From assembly GCA_963729195.1 (NCBI GenBank), contig CAVSNF010000031.1, positions 62,001 through 126,000 on the forward strand: a stretch of 64,000 nucleotides of DNA, given 5' to 3'. The position numbers were made by a program, and so were the translations under genes. The notes under the pieces are model-generated. The model saw only the letters and a list, made by a program, of their open reading frames with translations, did no database searches and was not told the DNA's origin. Below are positions 47,997-58,618 of the stretch, piece by piece (the first letter of the stretch is position 1; each line of letters begins with the position of its first letter). This stretch comes from CAVPTL01 sp963729195. Lineage in GTDB: Bacteria; Actinomycetota; Thermoleophilia; Gaiellales; JAICJC01.

Positions 47997-50900
47997 GTGC
48001 TGTCAAGAAGGATAGAGCGCGTTGTTGTGCTGGCCGCGGTTGCGTGTGCGCTCGCGGCTACGGTCGGGGCTGCGCCTGCGGGGGCGGTGCAGATTGTCAC
48101 CGAGCCCGGCACCGGGGCAACCGTGACCAGCCCCCTCGTGGTGGACGGTGTCACAGAACGGAATCTCGCCCTCCACCGCCTACCAGTGGCCGTGCCTGAC
48201 CGCCGGCACGAACACGACCCAGGCCGGAGTCGAGGCGTGCACCGGCACGCCCGACGCGGTCGGCTCCGGGGTGATCCGGCTGGTCGATAGTACTCCGGTG
48301 CACAGCAACGAGGACGGGATGCTGGTCTCCGCTCCGATCAAGGCTGCCGATGGTCTCAAGCTGACGTTCAAGAGCTACGAGCTGACCTCGGGGTACGGAG
48401 CCTCCCCCGCCAGCATGTTCCTGATCAACGGCGATGTCTCGGTTGACACGAGTGCCGGCCAGTACTACTACGGCGGATACCTGAACTACCGCAGCGTGTT
48501 GGGCGGGACGGTGCCGAATCAGAGCCTTCCGAACGCACTCGCGGGTGTCGTCATGGACTCGCTGGGCACTGCGTCTGGATCAGAGCCTTCAAACCGGATG
48601 CACCGGCGCTCCCGGCAACCGAACCAACGCGGTGGTACTGCTGGGGCCGGGGCATACGACGCACCGGGTACTGCTACATCGCCGGGTCGGCTGCCAACTC
48701 GATCACGTGGGCGGCTGGCTCGCCGCGATCAGCATCGATGCATACCGTCGAGGTCGACGTATCGCCGACGGGCGACTCGAACCCGCGGTTCATCGTCAAG
48801 GTGGACGGTACCGAGCAGATCAACGTGGCGTTGTCCTCGCTCTCGCCGGCGGGGTACGTGGGCGCGACGGTCAACAACGTGACGACGTACCGGTTCGGAT
48901 TCGCCGCATCGAACCCTGGCGATGGTCGCGACATCTCGAACATCCAGGCCGACTCGATGACGCTCGACACCGCCGACGCTGTCGGTGGCCGCGGCGGGTC
49001 ACGACATCGGACTGCTGGCGCCGTCCTACCAGACCGTCACGATCTCCAACCCGAACAGCGCGCTGGCCGAGGCGACGCCGGTCACGGTCACGTCGACGCT
49101 TCCCACCGGTGTGGTGGTTCATTCCGCCCCGAGCGGGAGCGGGTGGGACTGCTCGGCGACGGTCACCGGCTCCTCCAGCGTGAGCTGCACCTACAACAGC
49201 CTCACCACCGCCACCGCGCTGATGCAGGGGCAGTCGCTGCCGGCGCTGACGGTGCCGCTGACGCTCACGGCGGCCGCCACCGCCGGCTCGACCACGATCA
49301 CCTACAACGTGACCGACCAGAACTCGACGCCGGCGTCCAACAGCGGTTCGGAGACGGTGCAGGCGCTGATGCCGGGAACCCCGCCGGTGACCGTGACCAA
49401 GACAGCGGGCGGCGCGACATATACCGCCTCAGGGCAGTCGCGGACGTTCACCTACACCGTCACCAACACCAGCTCGACGACGGTGACCGGGATCACGGTC
49501 ACCGACTCGTTCGCGGGTGCATCCACGCCGTCATGCCTGGCGACCACGCTGGCCGCCGGCGCGTCCACGACATGCACGTCGTCGTATACGACCACGCAAT
49601 CTGATGTGGATACGCGGCGGGTGTTGTCGGGCTCGGCGACGGCGGGCGGCATGCAGAGCGGCTCGCCATTTGTGTCCGCCGCCTCCAGCGTTGTGTCGGT
49701 CACGGCCGACCCGACCTCCTCGCTGAGCGTCTCCACCACATCCTCGCCCACCGGCTTCACCGCAGCGGGGAACGGCCTCACATTCACTCACACGGTCACC
49801 AACACGGGCGCGACGACGCTCTCGAGCCTGGCGGTGTCCCAGTCGCTCTCTGGCGCGTCCACGCCGTCGTGCGGGGCGACCACGCTGGCCCCGGGTGCAT
49901 CCACCACCTGCACGTCGACCTACACGACGACGCAGGCTGACGCCGACGCCGCGGCGGTTGTGGACATCGCCACTGCGACCGCGGCCAATCCGCAGAGCAC
50001 GACCGTCACTGCCACCGGCGCGCAGAAGACCGTGACCGGCACTCCCGCCTCGTCGCTCGGCCTGGTCACCTCGTCGCCGACGGCGTCGTTCTCCGCCGCC
50101 GGGGGCACGGTGGCCTACAACTACGCGGTCACCAACACCGGGGCGACCACGCTCAGCTCGATCGGCGTGTCGGACAACCATGTCGCCGGCGGCGGGGTGT
50201 CGTGTCCGCAATCGTCGCTTGCCCCAGGAGCGTCGGAGACGTGCACCGCCTCCTACCACGTGACCCAATCGGAGGTTGATGCCGGATCGGTGACCAACTC
50301 GGCGACGGCGTCGGCGTCCAACCCCAAAGGCACTGCGGTCACATCATCGGCCTCCGGAGCGACGGTCACAGCCGCGCCGGCCTCGTCACTCAGTCTCACC
50401 GCATCGTCGCTGGCATCGTCCTATTCGACCGCCGGCACGGTCATCGGCTACCGCTACCTCGTCACCAATACTGGTCAGACCACGCTGCACGGCCTGGGCG
50501 TCACAGACAACCGCGTGAGCGGCGCCAACCTCAGCTGCCCTCAGACCACTCTCGCCCCGGGCGCGTCCATGACCTGCACCGGCACCTACCAGGTGACCCA
50601 AACCGACGTCGACTCGGGCTCGCTCGCCAGCAGCTCCACCGCCTCTGGTCTCAACCCGGGTAACTCGGCGGTCTCATCGGCGGTCTCGTCGATCACCGTC
50701 ACCGCCTCGGCGACCCCTTCGCTCTCACTGATCGTGCAGGCCGGGCCGGGCGGCTACACCAAGACCGGCGACACGCTCTCCTACCGCTACCTGCTGGTCA
50801 ACCTCAGCTCGGTCACGGTGCATGGGATCTCGATCGGCGACGACCACGTCACCGCCGGCAACCTCAGCTGCCCCCAGTCGACGCTCGCGCCGCTCGCGTT

Positions 50901-52785
50901 TGAGCTGTGCACCGGCACCTACACCACCACCGGCAGCGACGTCACCGCGGGCGCGGTCACCAACGCCGCGACTGCGAACGGTCTCTCACCCGCAAACGGG
51001 GCGGTCGCATCCGCGCCCTCCAGCGCCACTGTCACCATGACTCCGGTCGCAGCCATCACAATTGCGGCCTCGGCGACCTCGAGCGGCTTCACCGTTGCCG
51101 GGCAGACGCTCGGCTACCACTACCTGGTCACCAACACCGGCAACGGCGCCCTGCACAACGTCGGCGTCACCGACGACCACGTCTCTGCCGGCAACCTCTC
51201 CTGCCCCCAGTCGACCCTCGCCGCCGGCGCCTCGGAGACCTGCACCGGCACCTACACCACCACCCAGCAGGACGTCGATACCGGGACGGTCACCGAGACC
51301 GCCTCCGCCTACGCGGTCGGCCCGCTCGGCGTGCCGCTGCTGTCACCGCCGTCGAGTGCGATCGCACCCGGGGGCGGGGTGCCGGCGCTCGCGCTGCGGG
51401 TGCTGGTCACCACCGGTCGGTTCACCGCCGTCGGAGCCCGGGTCGGGTTTTCGTATGTGGTCACGAACACCGGCGCGATCACGCTGCACGACGTGGCGCT
51501 GAGCGACAACCGGCTGGCGGCCTCCGCAATCTCGTGTCCCGCATCCGCGCTCGCTCCCGGTGATGTGATCACCTGCACCGGCGAGTACACGATCACCACC
51601 TCCGATCTTCGCGCCGCCGAGGTGTCCGACGTGGCGCTCGCCAGTGCGCTGGATGCGCACGACGTGACCGTCACCTCCCCGACCGCGGCGGCGGTGGCAG
51701 CGGGCCCGCAATTGCCCCGGCTCGCGCTCTCCGTGTCGACACCCACTCCGCATTTCCGTGAGGTCGGCGACCCGCTGGTATTCGACTACCACCTGCGCAA
51801 CAGCGGGTCGACCGCCGTTGGGGGCATCCACATCAGCGATGCCCGGGTGGCGCACCGGCAAGCTCACGTGTCCCAGCAATGTGCTCGGCCCCGGCCAATC
51901 GATGACCTGCACCGGCAGGTCGATCGTCACGTCCGAGGACGTCAGGGTGGGACGGGTGCGGGACAACGTGGCGGCGTGGGGGACGGAGCAGCTGCGAGGC
52001 GCTGGTGGTGACGGCTCCGTCGGTCGACGTTCGTGATCACCGCCACCGGCCGCGCGCCCAGCCGCAGCCGCAACCGCAACCGCAACCGGGTCCCACCCCT
52101 GTGCAACCACCGAAGCCGGACAGCGGCCCCCCGCCGCCGCCGCCGACAGGCAGCCTGATGCTGGTGGTGTCCTCGGCGGCCGGCCGGTTCGAACGCGCGG
52201 GCGAGACGGTCGTGTTCCACTACCTGGTGCTCAACACCGGCGCCACCACGGTCACCGACCTCGCGGTCACAGATCGAGGCGGCGGCGACGAAGCTCCCAG
52301 CTGCCCGCAGCAGACGCTGCGGCCGGGAGCGACCACCAGCTGCACCATGTCGCACGTCGTGTCGGCGCGGGACGTGCGGCTGGGGTCGGTGCACACCGTC
52401 GCAGAGGCGACCGGCGACGGGCTGCACTCGGCGGTCTCTCGCGCGACCGTTCCGATGGCGGCCGTGCCGTCGCTGGAGCTGGCCGTGACCGCGGGCGCCA
52501 CCGATGACCGGGTCGCCTACATGATCACGAACACCGGGGGGACGACGGTCGAGCGGCTGCATGTGATCGTGGGCGGCGCGCAGGGCGGGGACGTGGCCTG
52601 CCCGGCTGCGTCACTCGCGCCTGGCCAATCGCTGATCTGCGGCGCCGATCGATCGGGCCGGGCGGCGCTGACGGCGTTCGCCACCGGCCGCTGTGTACCC
52701 AGCGTGCAACGTCAGCTCGCAGGTCGTGAATGTGGCGGGAAGCGGCATAAAGTCCGGTCGCGCCGCGACGAATACCGGGCCATGA
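47997..52785 (+). CDS. Giant secreted repeat protein (DUF11/DUF7507-like), frameshifted
   Basis: Surface or extracellular protein of about 1,590 residues. Signal peptide SRRIERVVVLAAVACALAATVGAAPAGA, cut before VQ. The first 320 residues look like a lectin-type beta sandwich (IRLVDSTPVHSNEDGMLVSAPIKAADGLKLTF; HTVEVDVSPTGDSNPRFIVKVDG). From about 49045 come roughly eleven modules of about 110 residues, each with the pattern YxVTNTG...L.GV.V.D...SC....LAPGA..TCT..Y..TQ.DVD, with two Cys likely forming a disulfide. A linker of PQ repeats followed by proline-rich text (52060-52150) lies between modules 9 and 10. No LPXTG or transmembrane tail is seen. About seven extra bases (near 48150, 48590, 48655, 48985, 51860, 51995, 52690) break the frame. 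Ends ATGA-overlapped with the lipoprotein gene. Confidence 0.78.
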
Positions 52786-53204
52786 TCACTTTCCGAACCA
52801 CCTTCGCCACGGCTGCTGCGTCGGCCTTGATCGTCGCTGCTACCGCCTGCGGTGGGCATTCGGCCGCGCCTGCGTCCTCTCCCGCCTCCACCGACGGATC
52901 GCAGTCCGCCGTCCCCGTCTTCCATGCCGACCACAACGCCCGCAAGGCCGTCACCGTGCGGTCGTGCCTGGCGCATCCGGCGGGCAGCTGGACGATGGCC
53001 GGTTCGGTGTCGAATCAGACCGCCTCGACCGGGAAGTACACGCTGGTGGTCGACTTCGTGACCGTCCCCGGAAACACGGTCGTGGACACCTCGGTGGTGC
53101 ATCTGAACGACGTCGCACCCGGCGCGTCCGCTCACTGGCAGGCCGAAGGTGGCCGCGCCAATCAGCGCCTCGCCTGCGTGCTTCGCTACGCCCAGACCAA
53201 CTAG
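52782..53204 (+). CDS. Secreted lipoprotein of unknown function
   Basis: A 140-residue exported lipoprotein: n-region MITFRTTFATAAASALIVAATACGG with the lipobox ending in Cys (ATAC), then a Ser/Ala-rich linker and a beta-rich domain (AVTVRSCLAHPAGSWTMAGSVSNQTASTGKYTLVVDFVTVPGNTVVDTSVVHLNDVAPGASAHWQA) with two further Cys. The pattern of a secreted domain measuring extra strands resembles FxLYD-type domains. It overlaps the repeat-protein stop, so the two are cotranslated and may work together at the cell surface. Function unknown. Confidence 0.75.
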   Translation: MITFRTTFATAAASALIVAATACGGHSAAPASSPASTDGSQSAVPVFHADHNARKAVTVRSCLAHPAGSWTMAGSVSNQTASTGKYTLVVDFVTVPGNTVVDTSVVHLNDVAPGASAHWQAEGGRANQRLACVLRYAQTN

Positions 53205-53207
53205 AGT

Positions 53208-53233
53208 GAATCGGTGCCAGGCACCAATTATTC
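53208..53233. repeat. Palindrome B, copy 6 (degenerate)
   Basis: Right arm GGCACCAATTATTC intact; the left arm is shortened to GAATCGGTGCC. Fills the gap between convergent stops at 53204 and 53238. Confidence 0.85.
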
Positions 53234-53237
53234 ACGG

Positions 53238-53795
53238 CTACGCCCAGGCCGACTGGTCTAGCCGGCCGGGGTCGCTGTCGCCGCGGCGGGCGCGGCGGCG
53301 CGGCTCGCGGCGAGGCGCCCGGTCGCGCTTGCCACCCGAGTGGTTCGGGGGCAGGTCCGGCTCTTCGGCGGTGGCAGGCAGCGGCACCAGCAGCATCGGG
53401 CACGCAGCCCGCTCTTCGAGCCGGCGCAGGGTGGAGCCGTGCAGGAACCGCGACACGCGGCCGTGGCGGCTGACACCGATCACCAGCAGCCCCGCGCCGT
53501 TTGCCTGAGCGGAGTCGGCCAGCACGTGCGCGGCCCGGCCCACCGGGGCGGCGTGCAGCTCGACGCGCACGTCGATGCCCTCGGTGCGCAGCTGGTCGGC
53601 CAGCCGGTCGAGCTGATCTTCGAGCGACCGCTCGTCGACGTGGATCGGCAGCCGCATGCCGCCGGGCTGGTGCTCGGCGACGTGGATCAGCAGCATCGGC
53701 GCCCCGTACGTGCGCGCCAGATCCCGCGCAGCGGCCATCAGCACCGGCTCGGGGCGGTCGACAGCAACCATGATCGTGTTCTTTTCGGACCTCAT
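53238..53795 (-). CDS. Universal stress protein (UspA) family
   Basis: Cytosolic nucleotide-binding stress protein of 185 residues with a single Usp domain: TIMVAVDRPEPVLMAAARDLARTYGAPMLLIHVAE and the ATP-binding GVSRHGRVSRFLHGSTLRRL (G-2x-G-9x-G-S/T). A basic, low-complexity tail of about 40 residues follows (GGKRDRAPRREPRRRARRGD), unusual for the family. Intact. Stands alone between the lipoprotein and the molybdenum hydroxylase operon. Confidence 0.86.
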   Translation of the reverse strand: MRSEKNTIMVAVDRPEPVLMAAARDLARTYGAPMLLIHVAEHQPGGMRLPIHVDERSLEDQLDRLADQLRTEGIDVRVELHAAPVGRAAHVLADSAQANGAGLLVIGVSRHGRVSRFLHGSTLRRLEERAACPMLLVPLPATAEEPDLPPNHSGGKRDRAPRREPRRRARRGDSDPGRLDQSAWA

Positions 53796-53847
53796 GACCT
53801 CAGGGTAACTCGGCCGTCCGAAGAACGCTGCCGGTGCTTAATCTGGG

Positions 53848-54321
53848 CTAAACGTTGGCCATCTCGTCGGCCGCCTGGAGCACTGCCTGGGCGATCTTCT
53901 GATACCCGGTGCAGCGGCACAGGTTGCCCGAGAGCGCCAGTCGCACCTCGTCCTCGCTGGGGCGCGGATTTCGATCCAGCAGCGCCTTTGCCGAGATCAG
54001 CATGCCCGGCGTGCAGAAGCCGCACTGGACGCCGCCCTGGTCGAGGAACGCCTGCTGCAGCGGGTGCAGCGTCTCGCCCTCGGCCAGTCCCTCGATCGTG
54101 GTCACCTCGTGGCCGTCGGCCTGGAGGGCGAGGTACGAACAGGAGTTGACCGGCTTGCCGTCGATCAGCACCATGCAGGCACCGCACTCCGAGTCGTCGC
54201 AGCCCTCCTTCGGACCGGTCAGACCAATCTCGGTGCGAAGCACCGAGAGCAGCGACCGGCTGGGCTCGACATCGACCTCGTACGGAACGCCGTTGGTGAT
54301 GATGGTTGCAGAGTGTTTCAT
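53848..54321 (-). CDS. Molybdenum hydroxylase, [2Fe-2S] subunit
   Basis: Iron-sulfur subunit of a xanthine-oxidase-family enzyme, 157 residues, intact. The N-terminal plant-type cluster is held by the cysteines of GPKEGCDDSECGACMV and PVNSCSY; the C-terminal cluster by GVQCGFCTPGM and SGNLCRCTGYQKI. It passes electrons from the Mo site to the FAD subunit. Last gene of a three-gene operon in the order large, medium, small subunit, with an 11-bp gap to the medium gene. Confidence 0.93.
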   Translation of the reverse strand: MKHSATIITNGVPYEVDVEPSRSLLSVLRTEIGLTGPKEGCDDSECGACMVLIDGKPVNSCSYLALQADGHEVTTIEGLAEGETLHPLQQAFLDQGGVQCGFCTPGMLISAKALLDRNPRPSEDEVRLALSGNLCRCTGYQKIAQAVLQAADEMANV

Positions 54322-54331
54322 CGGTGCTCCG

Positions 54332-55234
54332 TCACTCGGTGGCGCCGTGAAGCGCCGGGCTGGCGGGAATCGGAATGGTCGTACCATGGGCGCGGGCGAC
54401 CGCGGCGGTGATCGCGCGGCGGGTGATCACCGCGGCCATCGCGCGCCGGTAGGCGTCACTTCCGCGCACGTCGGAAATCGGCTTGGACGCCGCTGCGGCG
54501 GCATCGGCAGCGGCTCGCGCGGCGTCCGCGCCGCCGTCGGTGCCGATCAGCGCGGCCTCCGCTTCCGGCACCCGCCGGATCGTGGGGGCCAGCGCGGTGA
54601 TCGCGATCCGCGCCTGCGAGATCGTGTCGCCGTCGAACGTGACCACCGCGGTGGAGCCGACGATCGCGATCTCCATCTGGCGGCGGTACTCCAGCCGGAC
54701 GTAGCAACTGCCCGTGCTCGCAGGCTGGGCGGGGAGCGTCACCGACGTCAGCATCTCGTCGGCGTTTGCGACCGTCTTGCCCGGTGCGGTGAACAGCTCA
54801 TCCACCGCGACGACACGCTCGCCGGTGGTCGAACGCAGCGTGACCGTCGCGCCCAGGCACATCAGCGGGCCGCCCGTCTCCATCGCCGGAGAGGCGTTCA
54901 TGACGTTGCCGCCGATCGTGCCGGCGTTGCGGGTGGCGTGGGAGCCGACGATGGCCGAAGAGTCGGCCAGCGCCGTGTAGCTCGAGCGGATCAGCTCGTG
55001 CTCGGTGATCTGCTCGTGGTTGACCAGCGCCCCCAGAACCAGCCCGCCGCCGGACTCGGTGATCGTGCGCAGCTCGTCCAAGCCGTGGATCGCGACCAGC
55101 CGCTCGGGCAGGGGCGCCTTGCCGCTGCGGTGCCCCACCACCAGGTCGGTGCCGCCCGCGATCGGGCGGGCGCCGTCGGCGAGGGCGCCCAGCGCCTCGT
55201 CGATGGAGGTGGCGGCGACGTAGGTGGCGGTCAT
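54332..55234 (-). CDS. Molybdenum hydroxylase, FAD subunit
   Basis: FAD-binding medium subunit, 300 residues, intact. FAD motifs: RPIAGGTDLVVG (pyrophosphate-binding) and GSHATRNAGTIGGNVMNASPAME. The C-terminal domain follows (RLEYRRQMEIAIVGSTAVV). ATG 55234 overlaps the large-subunit stop (ATGA). Electrons enter from the Fe-S subunit and leave to an unknown acceptor. Confidence 0.92.
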   Translation of the reverse strand: MTATYVAATSIDEALGALADGARPIAGGTDLVVGHRSGKAPLPERLVAIHGLDELRTITESGGGLVLGALVNHEQITEHELIRSSYTALADSSAIVGSHATRNAGTIGGNVMNASPAMETGGPLMCLGATVTLRSTTGERVVAVDELFTAPGKTVANADEMLTSVTLPAQPASTGSCYVRLEYRRQMEIAIVGSTAVVTFDGDTISQARIAITALAPTIRRVPEAEAALIGTDGGADAARAAADAAAAASKPISDVRGSDAYRRAMAAVITRRAITAAVARAHGTTIPIPASPALHGATE

Positions 55235-57510
55235 TCGTCCACCCCCAACGTCGCCTCCCACACTCGCGTGGGAGTCATCGGCAGCCGCTTGACCTGGACC
55301 CCCGCGACCTGGCGTGATCGCGTTTGCGATCGCGCCGGGCGTGGGCACACACGGCGGCTCGCCGATGCCCTTGCCGCCGTACGGGCCGTCGGGGTCGACG
55401 ATGTCCACGAACCGCTGCTTGATCGGCGGCGCATCCGACATCGTCTGCAGCTTGTAGTCGAGCAGGTGGGGGTTGATCTGGTGGCCTTCGGCGCTGATCT
55501 GGGTGCCTTCCAGCAGCGCCATGCCGATGCCCATCACCACGCCGCCGTCGACCTGGCCCTCGGCTCCGATCGGGTTGAGGATCCGGCCGACGTCGTGCGA
55601 AGCGGCCACGTCCAGCACCCGCACCACGCCGGTCTCGCGGTCGACTTTGCAGTGGGTGATGTGGGTGATGAAGGTGGGGGCGACCCACGACTCGAGTCCC
55701 AGCCGGCCCACGCAGCCCGATCCGTCCACCTCCGGCGGCGAGGCCGGTGTGCCCGAGCCCTTGCCGATCAGCAGCTTGCCGCCCTGGGCGGTGGCCGCCA
55801 GGTCGGCGATGGTCACGCTCTTGGTGGGCGATCCCTTCACCCGCACCGTGCTCTCGGCCAGCTCCAGGTCATCCCGGGACGCCTCCAGAGCCTCCTCGGC
55901 CAGTTCCAGCAGCTGGTCGCGCACGTCGGTGGCGGCCTCGATCACGGCCCGGCCGTTGTTGAACGTGGTCTGGCTGCCTGAGGCCCCGCCGTCCCACGGG
56001 CCGGCGTCGGTGTCCTGGTAGAGGATCGAGAAGTCCTCCGGCTGCATCCCGAGCACGTCGGCGGCCAGGATCGCCAGCCCCATCACCGCTCCGGTGCCAC
56101 ACTCCTGGGCGCCGGTGATGATCTGGCCCGAGCCGTCGCCGTTCAGCTTCACGTGCGCACCCGACGGTTGCGCAAACGTCGGCCACCAGCCGCAGCCGAT
56201 GCCGATCGCCTCGTCCTCGGGCAGGTCCTTGCCGTAGCCGATCATCTCCATCGCGTGCTCGAGGCTCTCACGCATCCCGATCTTTTGGAACACCTGGCCG
56301 GCTGGGCCCTCGTCGCCCTCGACGACAAGGTTCTTGAGCCGGAACTCGGCCGGGTCGATGCCCACCGCCCGGGCGACCTCGTCGGTGTGCTGCTCGACCG
56401 CCCAGCACACCTGCGGCGCCGCCGGCGCCCTGACCGAGCCCGAGGGCTGCAGGTTGGTGTAGGCCAGGTCGGCGCGCAGGTCGACGTTGGGGATCCGGTA
56501 CGGGCCGTTGGCGTGCATGATCGCCATCTGGGGAAAGAACGGCGCGTCGGCCGAATAGGCGCCGTTGTCCAGCACCAGCCGGGCCCGCCGGGCGACCAGC
56601 GTGCCGTCGTTCATGACGCCGGTCTCCAGCTCGATCACCATGCCCTCGCGGCGATGGTCGGGGGCGATGAACTCCTCCCGGCGCGAGAACACCAGCTTCA
56701 CCGGCCGGCCGGCAGCGCGGGCCAGGGCGGCGATGTGAGCCTCGTAGTGGAACTCGCACTTGCCCCCGAACCCGCCGCCCAGGTACGGCACGATGATGCG
56801 CACCTGGTTCTCGGGGATCTCGAGCGTCTCGGCCACACCGGAGCGGGCGATGAACGGCACCTGGGTGGACGACCACACGGTCACCTTCGAGCCCTGCCAC
56901 TGGGCGATCACGGCATGCGGCTCGATCGGCACCGCGTGTGACATGTCGGCCACGTAGCGGCCCTTGACCACCGCGTCGGCGGATGCCATCGCGGCATCGG
57001 TGTCGCCCTTGGTGATCGACGAATGCGAGGCGTCGTTGCCCTTGCGCACGACCTCGTCGGCTGCGGAGTACGACTCCCAGCCGTCGTGCACCAGCGCGGT
57101 GCCCTCGGCCAGCGCGTGCTCGATGTCGACCACGGCCTCCAGCGGCTCGTAGGTGACGTCGATCAGCGCCGCGGCCTGCTCGGCGATCTCGGGCGTCAAC
57201 GCGGCCACCGCTGCCACAACGTCGCCCTCGTAGCGGACGGTGTCCGACGGCAAACAGGGTGCGGTCCTGGATGAACGCGCCGTAGTGCACATCGCGGGAC
57301 ATCCTCATGGGTGATCACGGCGAACACTCCGGGCAGCGCGCGGGCCGCGGCGGTGTCGATCTTCACGATCCGCGCGCGGGGGTGATCGGCGAACCGGAAC
57401 TTGGCGTGCAACATGCCGGTGAGGTTCATGTCGGCGGTGTACCGCCCGGCGCCGGTGACCTTCTCCTTGCCGTCCTGCCGAATATGCCGCGTTCCGATAA
57501 CCGTCGCCAA
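55231..57510 (-). CDS. Molybdenum hydroxylase, catalytic large subunit, frameshifted
   Basis: Mo-pterin subunit of about 758 residues. Motifs in order: TRHIRQDGKEKVTGAGRYTADM at the N-terminus, YLGGGFGGKCEFHYEAHIAAL, PSGSVRAPAAPQVCWAVEQHTDEVARAVG, QECGTGAVMGLAILAADVLG, ASGSQTTFNNGRAV, and the catalytic Glu in GGKGIGEPPCVPTPGAIANAI. The AYxCSFR loop of form I CO dehydrogenase is absent; SGSVRAPAAPQ takes its place, so this is not a CO dehydrogenase but an aldehyde, purine or N-heterocycle/aroyl-CoA oxidising type. Extra bases near 57300 and 57250 and one near 55310 were bridged. TTG 57510 is the start, preceded by GGAGG at 6 bp. First gene of the operon. Confidence 0.87.
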
Positions 57511-57588
57511 CGTTGCCTCCTGCTTGACCGTGAGAGTTGCAGGAGTCTACCGACGCTTCCGGCCGGCGCGAAAGCGCTCTCGGGGCGT

Positions 57589-58618
57589 TTAGGCGGCGAT
57601 CTGTGAGGTATCGCTGGATTTGGCGATCACGCTCGACCAGCGCGTCCACCACGCGTGAGTCGTAGATCCGCCCGGCGTACTGGCGCAGCTCCTCGACGGC
57701 GTCACGCATTCCCAGCATCTCGCGGTAGGGCCGCTCCTGGGTCATCGCCAGGTACGACTCGCAGGCCAGCAGGATGCGAGCGCCAAGAGGGATGTCGTCG
57801 CCGCTGAGGCCGCGCGGATAGCCGCTGCCGTCCAGGTGCTCGTGACTGGCACGCACCACCTCGCGCACCGGTTCCAGCGACGCGCCGGCACCGAGCATCT
57901 CCGCGGAGCGCTCCGGATGCTGCTTGATCACGGTCCACTCTTCGTCGGTCAGGGGGCCGTCCTTGGTGATGATCGAGTTGGGCACCATGGCCATGCCCAG
58001 GTCGCGAAACCGGCTGGCGGTGGTCAGCCGCGACAGCTCCTCGGCGCTCATGCCGAGCCGTTCGCCCACCTGACGCACCAGCTCGTCCATCTCGGTGTCG
58101 ACCGCGCTCTGGGAGCGCTGCTCGACCTCCTCGGGGACAGACACCTCTGGCGACTCCGTGGGAGTTGCCGCGGCGTTCAGCCGCTTCAGCCGGGAGATCA
58201 CAAACGACGCCGGGATCCACTCCTCGGCGTTGCGGGTACTGAAGGCGAAGCGCAGCACCAGGTCGCCGTCGATCACGAAGATGCCGCCCTGGCGGCGGGT
58301 GCGGCCAAGCTTTCGCTCGGTCAGGTCAAGTCGCTGAAATGCCTCACCACCGTCGTTCAGCCACTGGGCGATGCCGGCAGCCTCCAGCTGGCGACCGGCG
58401 CCGCACTCACCGTGCGACACGACCACCAGATGCCCGCCGTAGGTGACGGCCGAACGGCCCAGTTCCCGCAGCATCGGCAGCCGCGGGTCGGGGGACGTGT
58501 CGGCCTCCATCATGGCCAGCACAAGCAGGCCGGGCTCGACCAGGGAGTCGAGTCCGACCGGCTCACCGTCCGGCCGTTTCAGGCCGAACGGCTGGATTGC
58601 GGAATCAAGCTGCGGCAT
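57589..58618 (-). CDS. Thioredoxin-like domain fused to degenerate HD-GYP domain
   Basis: Predicted cytosolic protein of about 342 residues with an unusual fusion. Residues 1-135 have redoxin-like text (QPFGLKRPDGEPVGLDSLVEPGLLVLAMM, then GGIFVIDGDLVLRFAFSTRNAEEWIPASFVISRL), without a CxxC. Residues 190-330 match an HD-GYP phosphodiesterase (FRDLGMAMVPNSIITKDGPLTDEEWTVIKQHPERSAEMLGA, then ASHEHLDGSGYPRGLSGDDIPLGARILLACESYLAMTQERPYREML), but the HD pair itself is replaced (FRD) and part of the metal set is missing, so catalysis is doubtful and a sensor role is more likely. The end is uncertain: a base gain near 57610 leads to TAA at 57589. ATG overlaps the DivIVA-like gene by 14 bp. Confidence 0.75.

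Noticed and set aside
54332..57292. Apparent fusion of molybdenum-hydroxylase large and medium subunits
   Set aside because: The long frame results from an extra base near 55310. The proper large-subunit end (stop 55231-55233) overlaps a good ATG for the medium subunit.
53848..57510. Carbon monoxide dehydrogenase (coxLMS)
   Set aside because: The active-site loop of form I CODH is missing; only the general xanthine-oxidase-family motifs are present.
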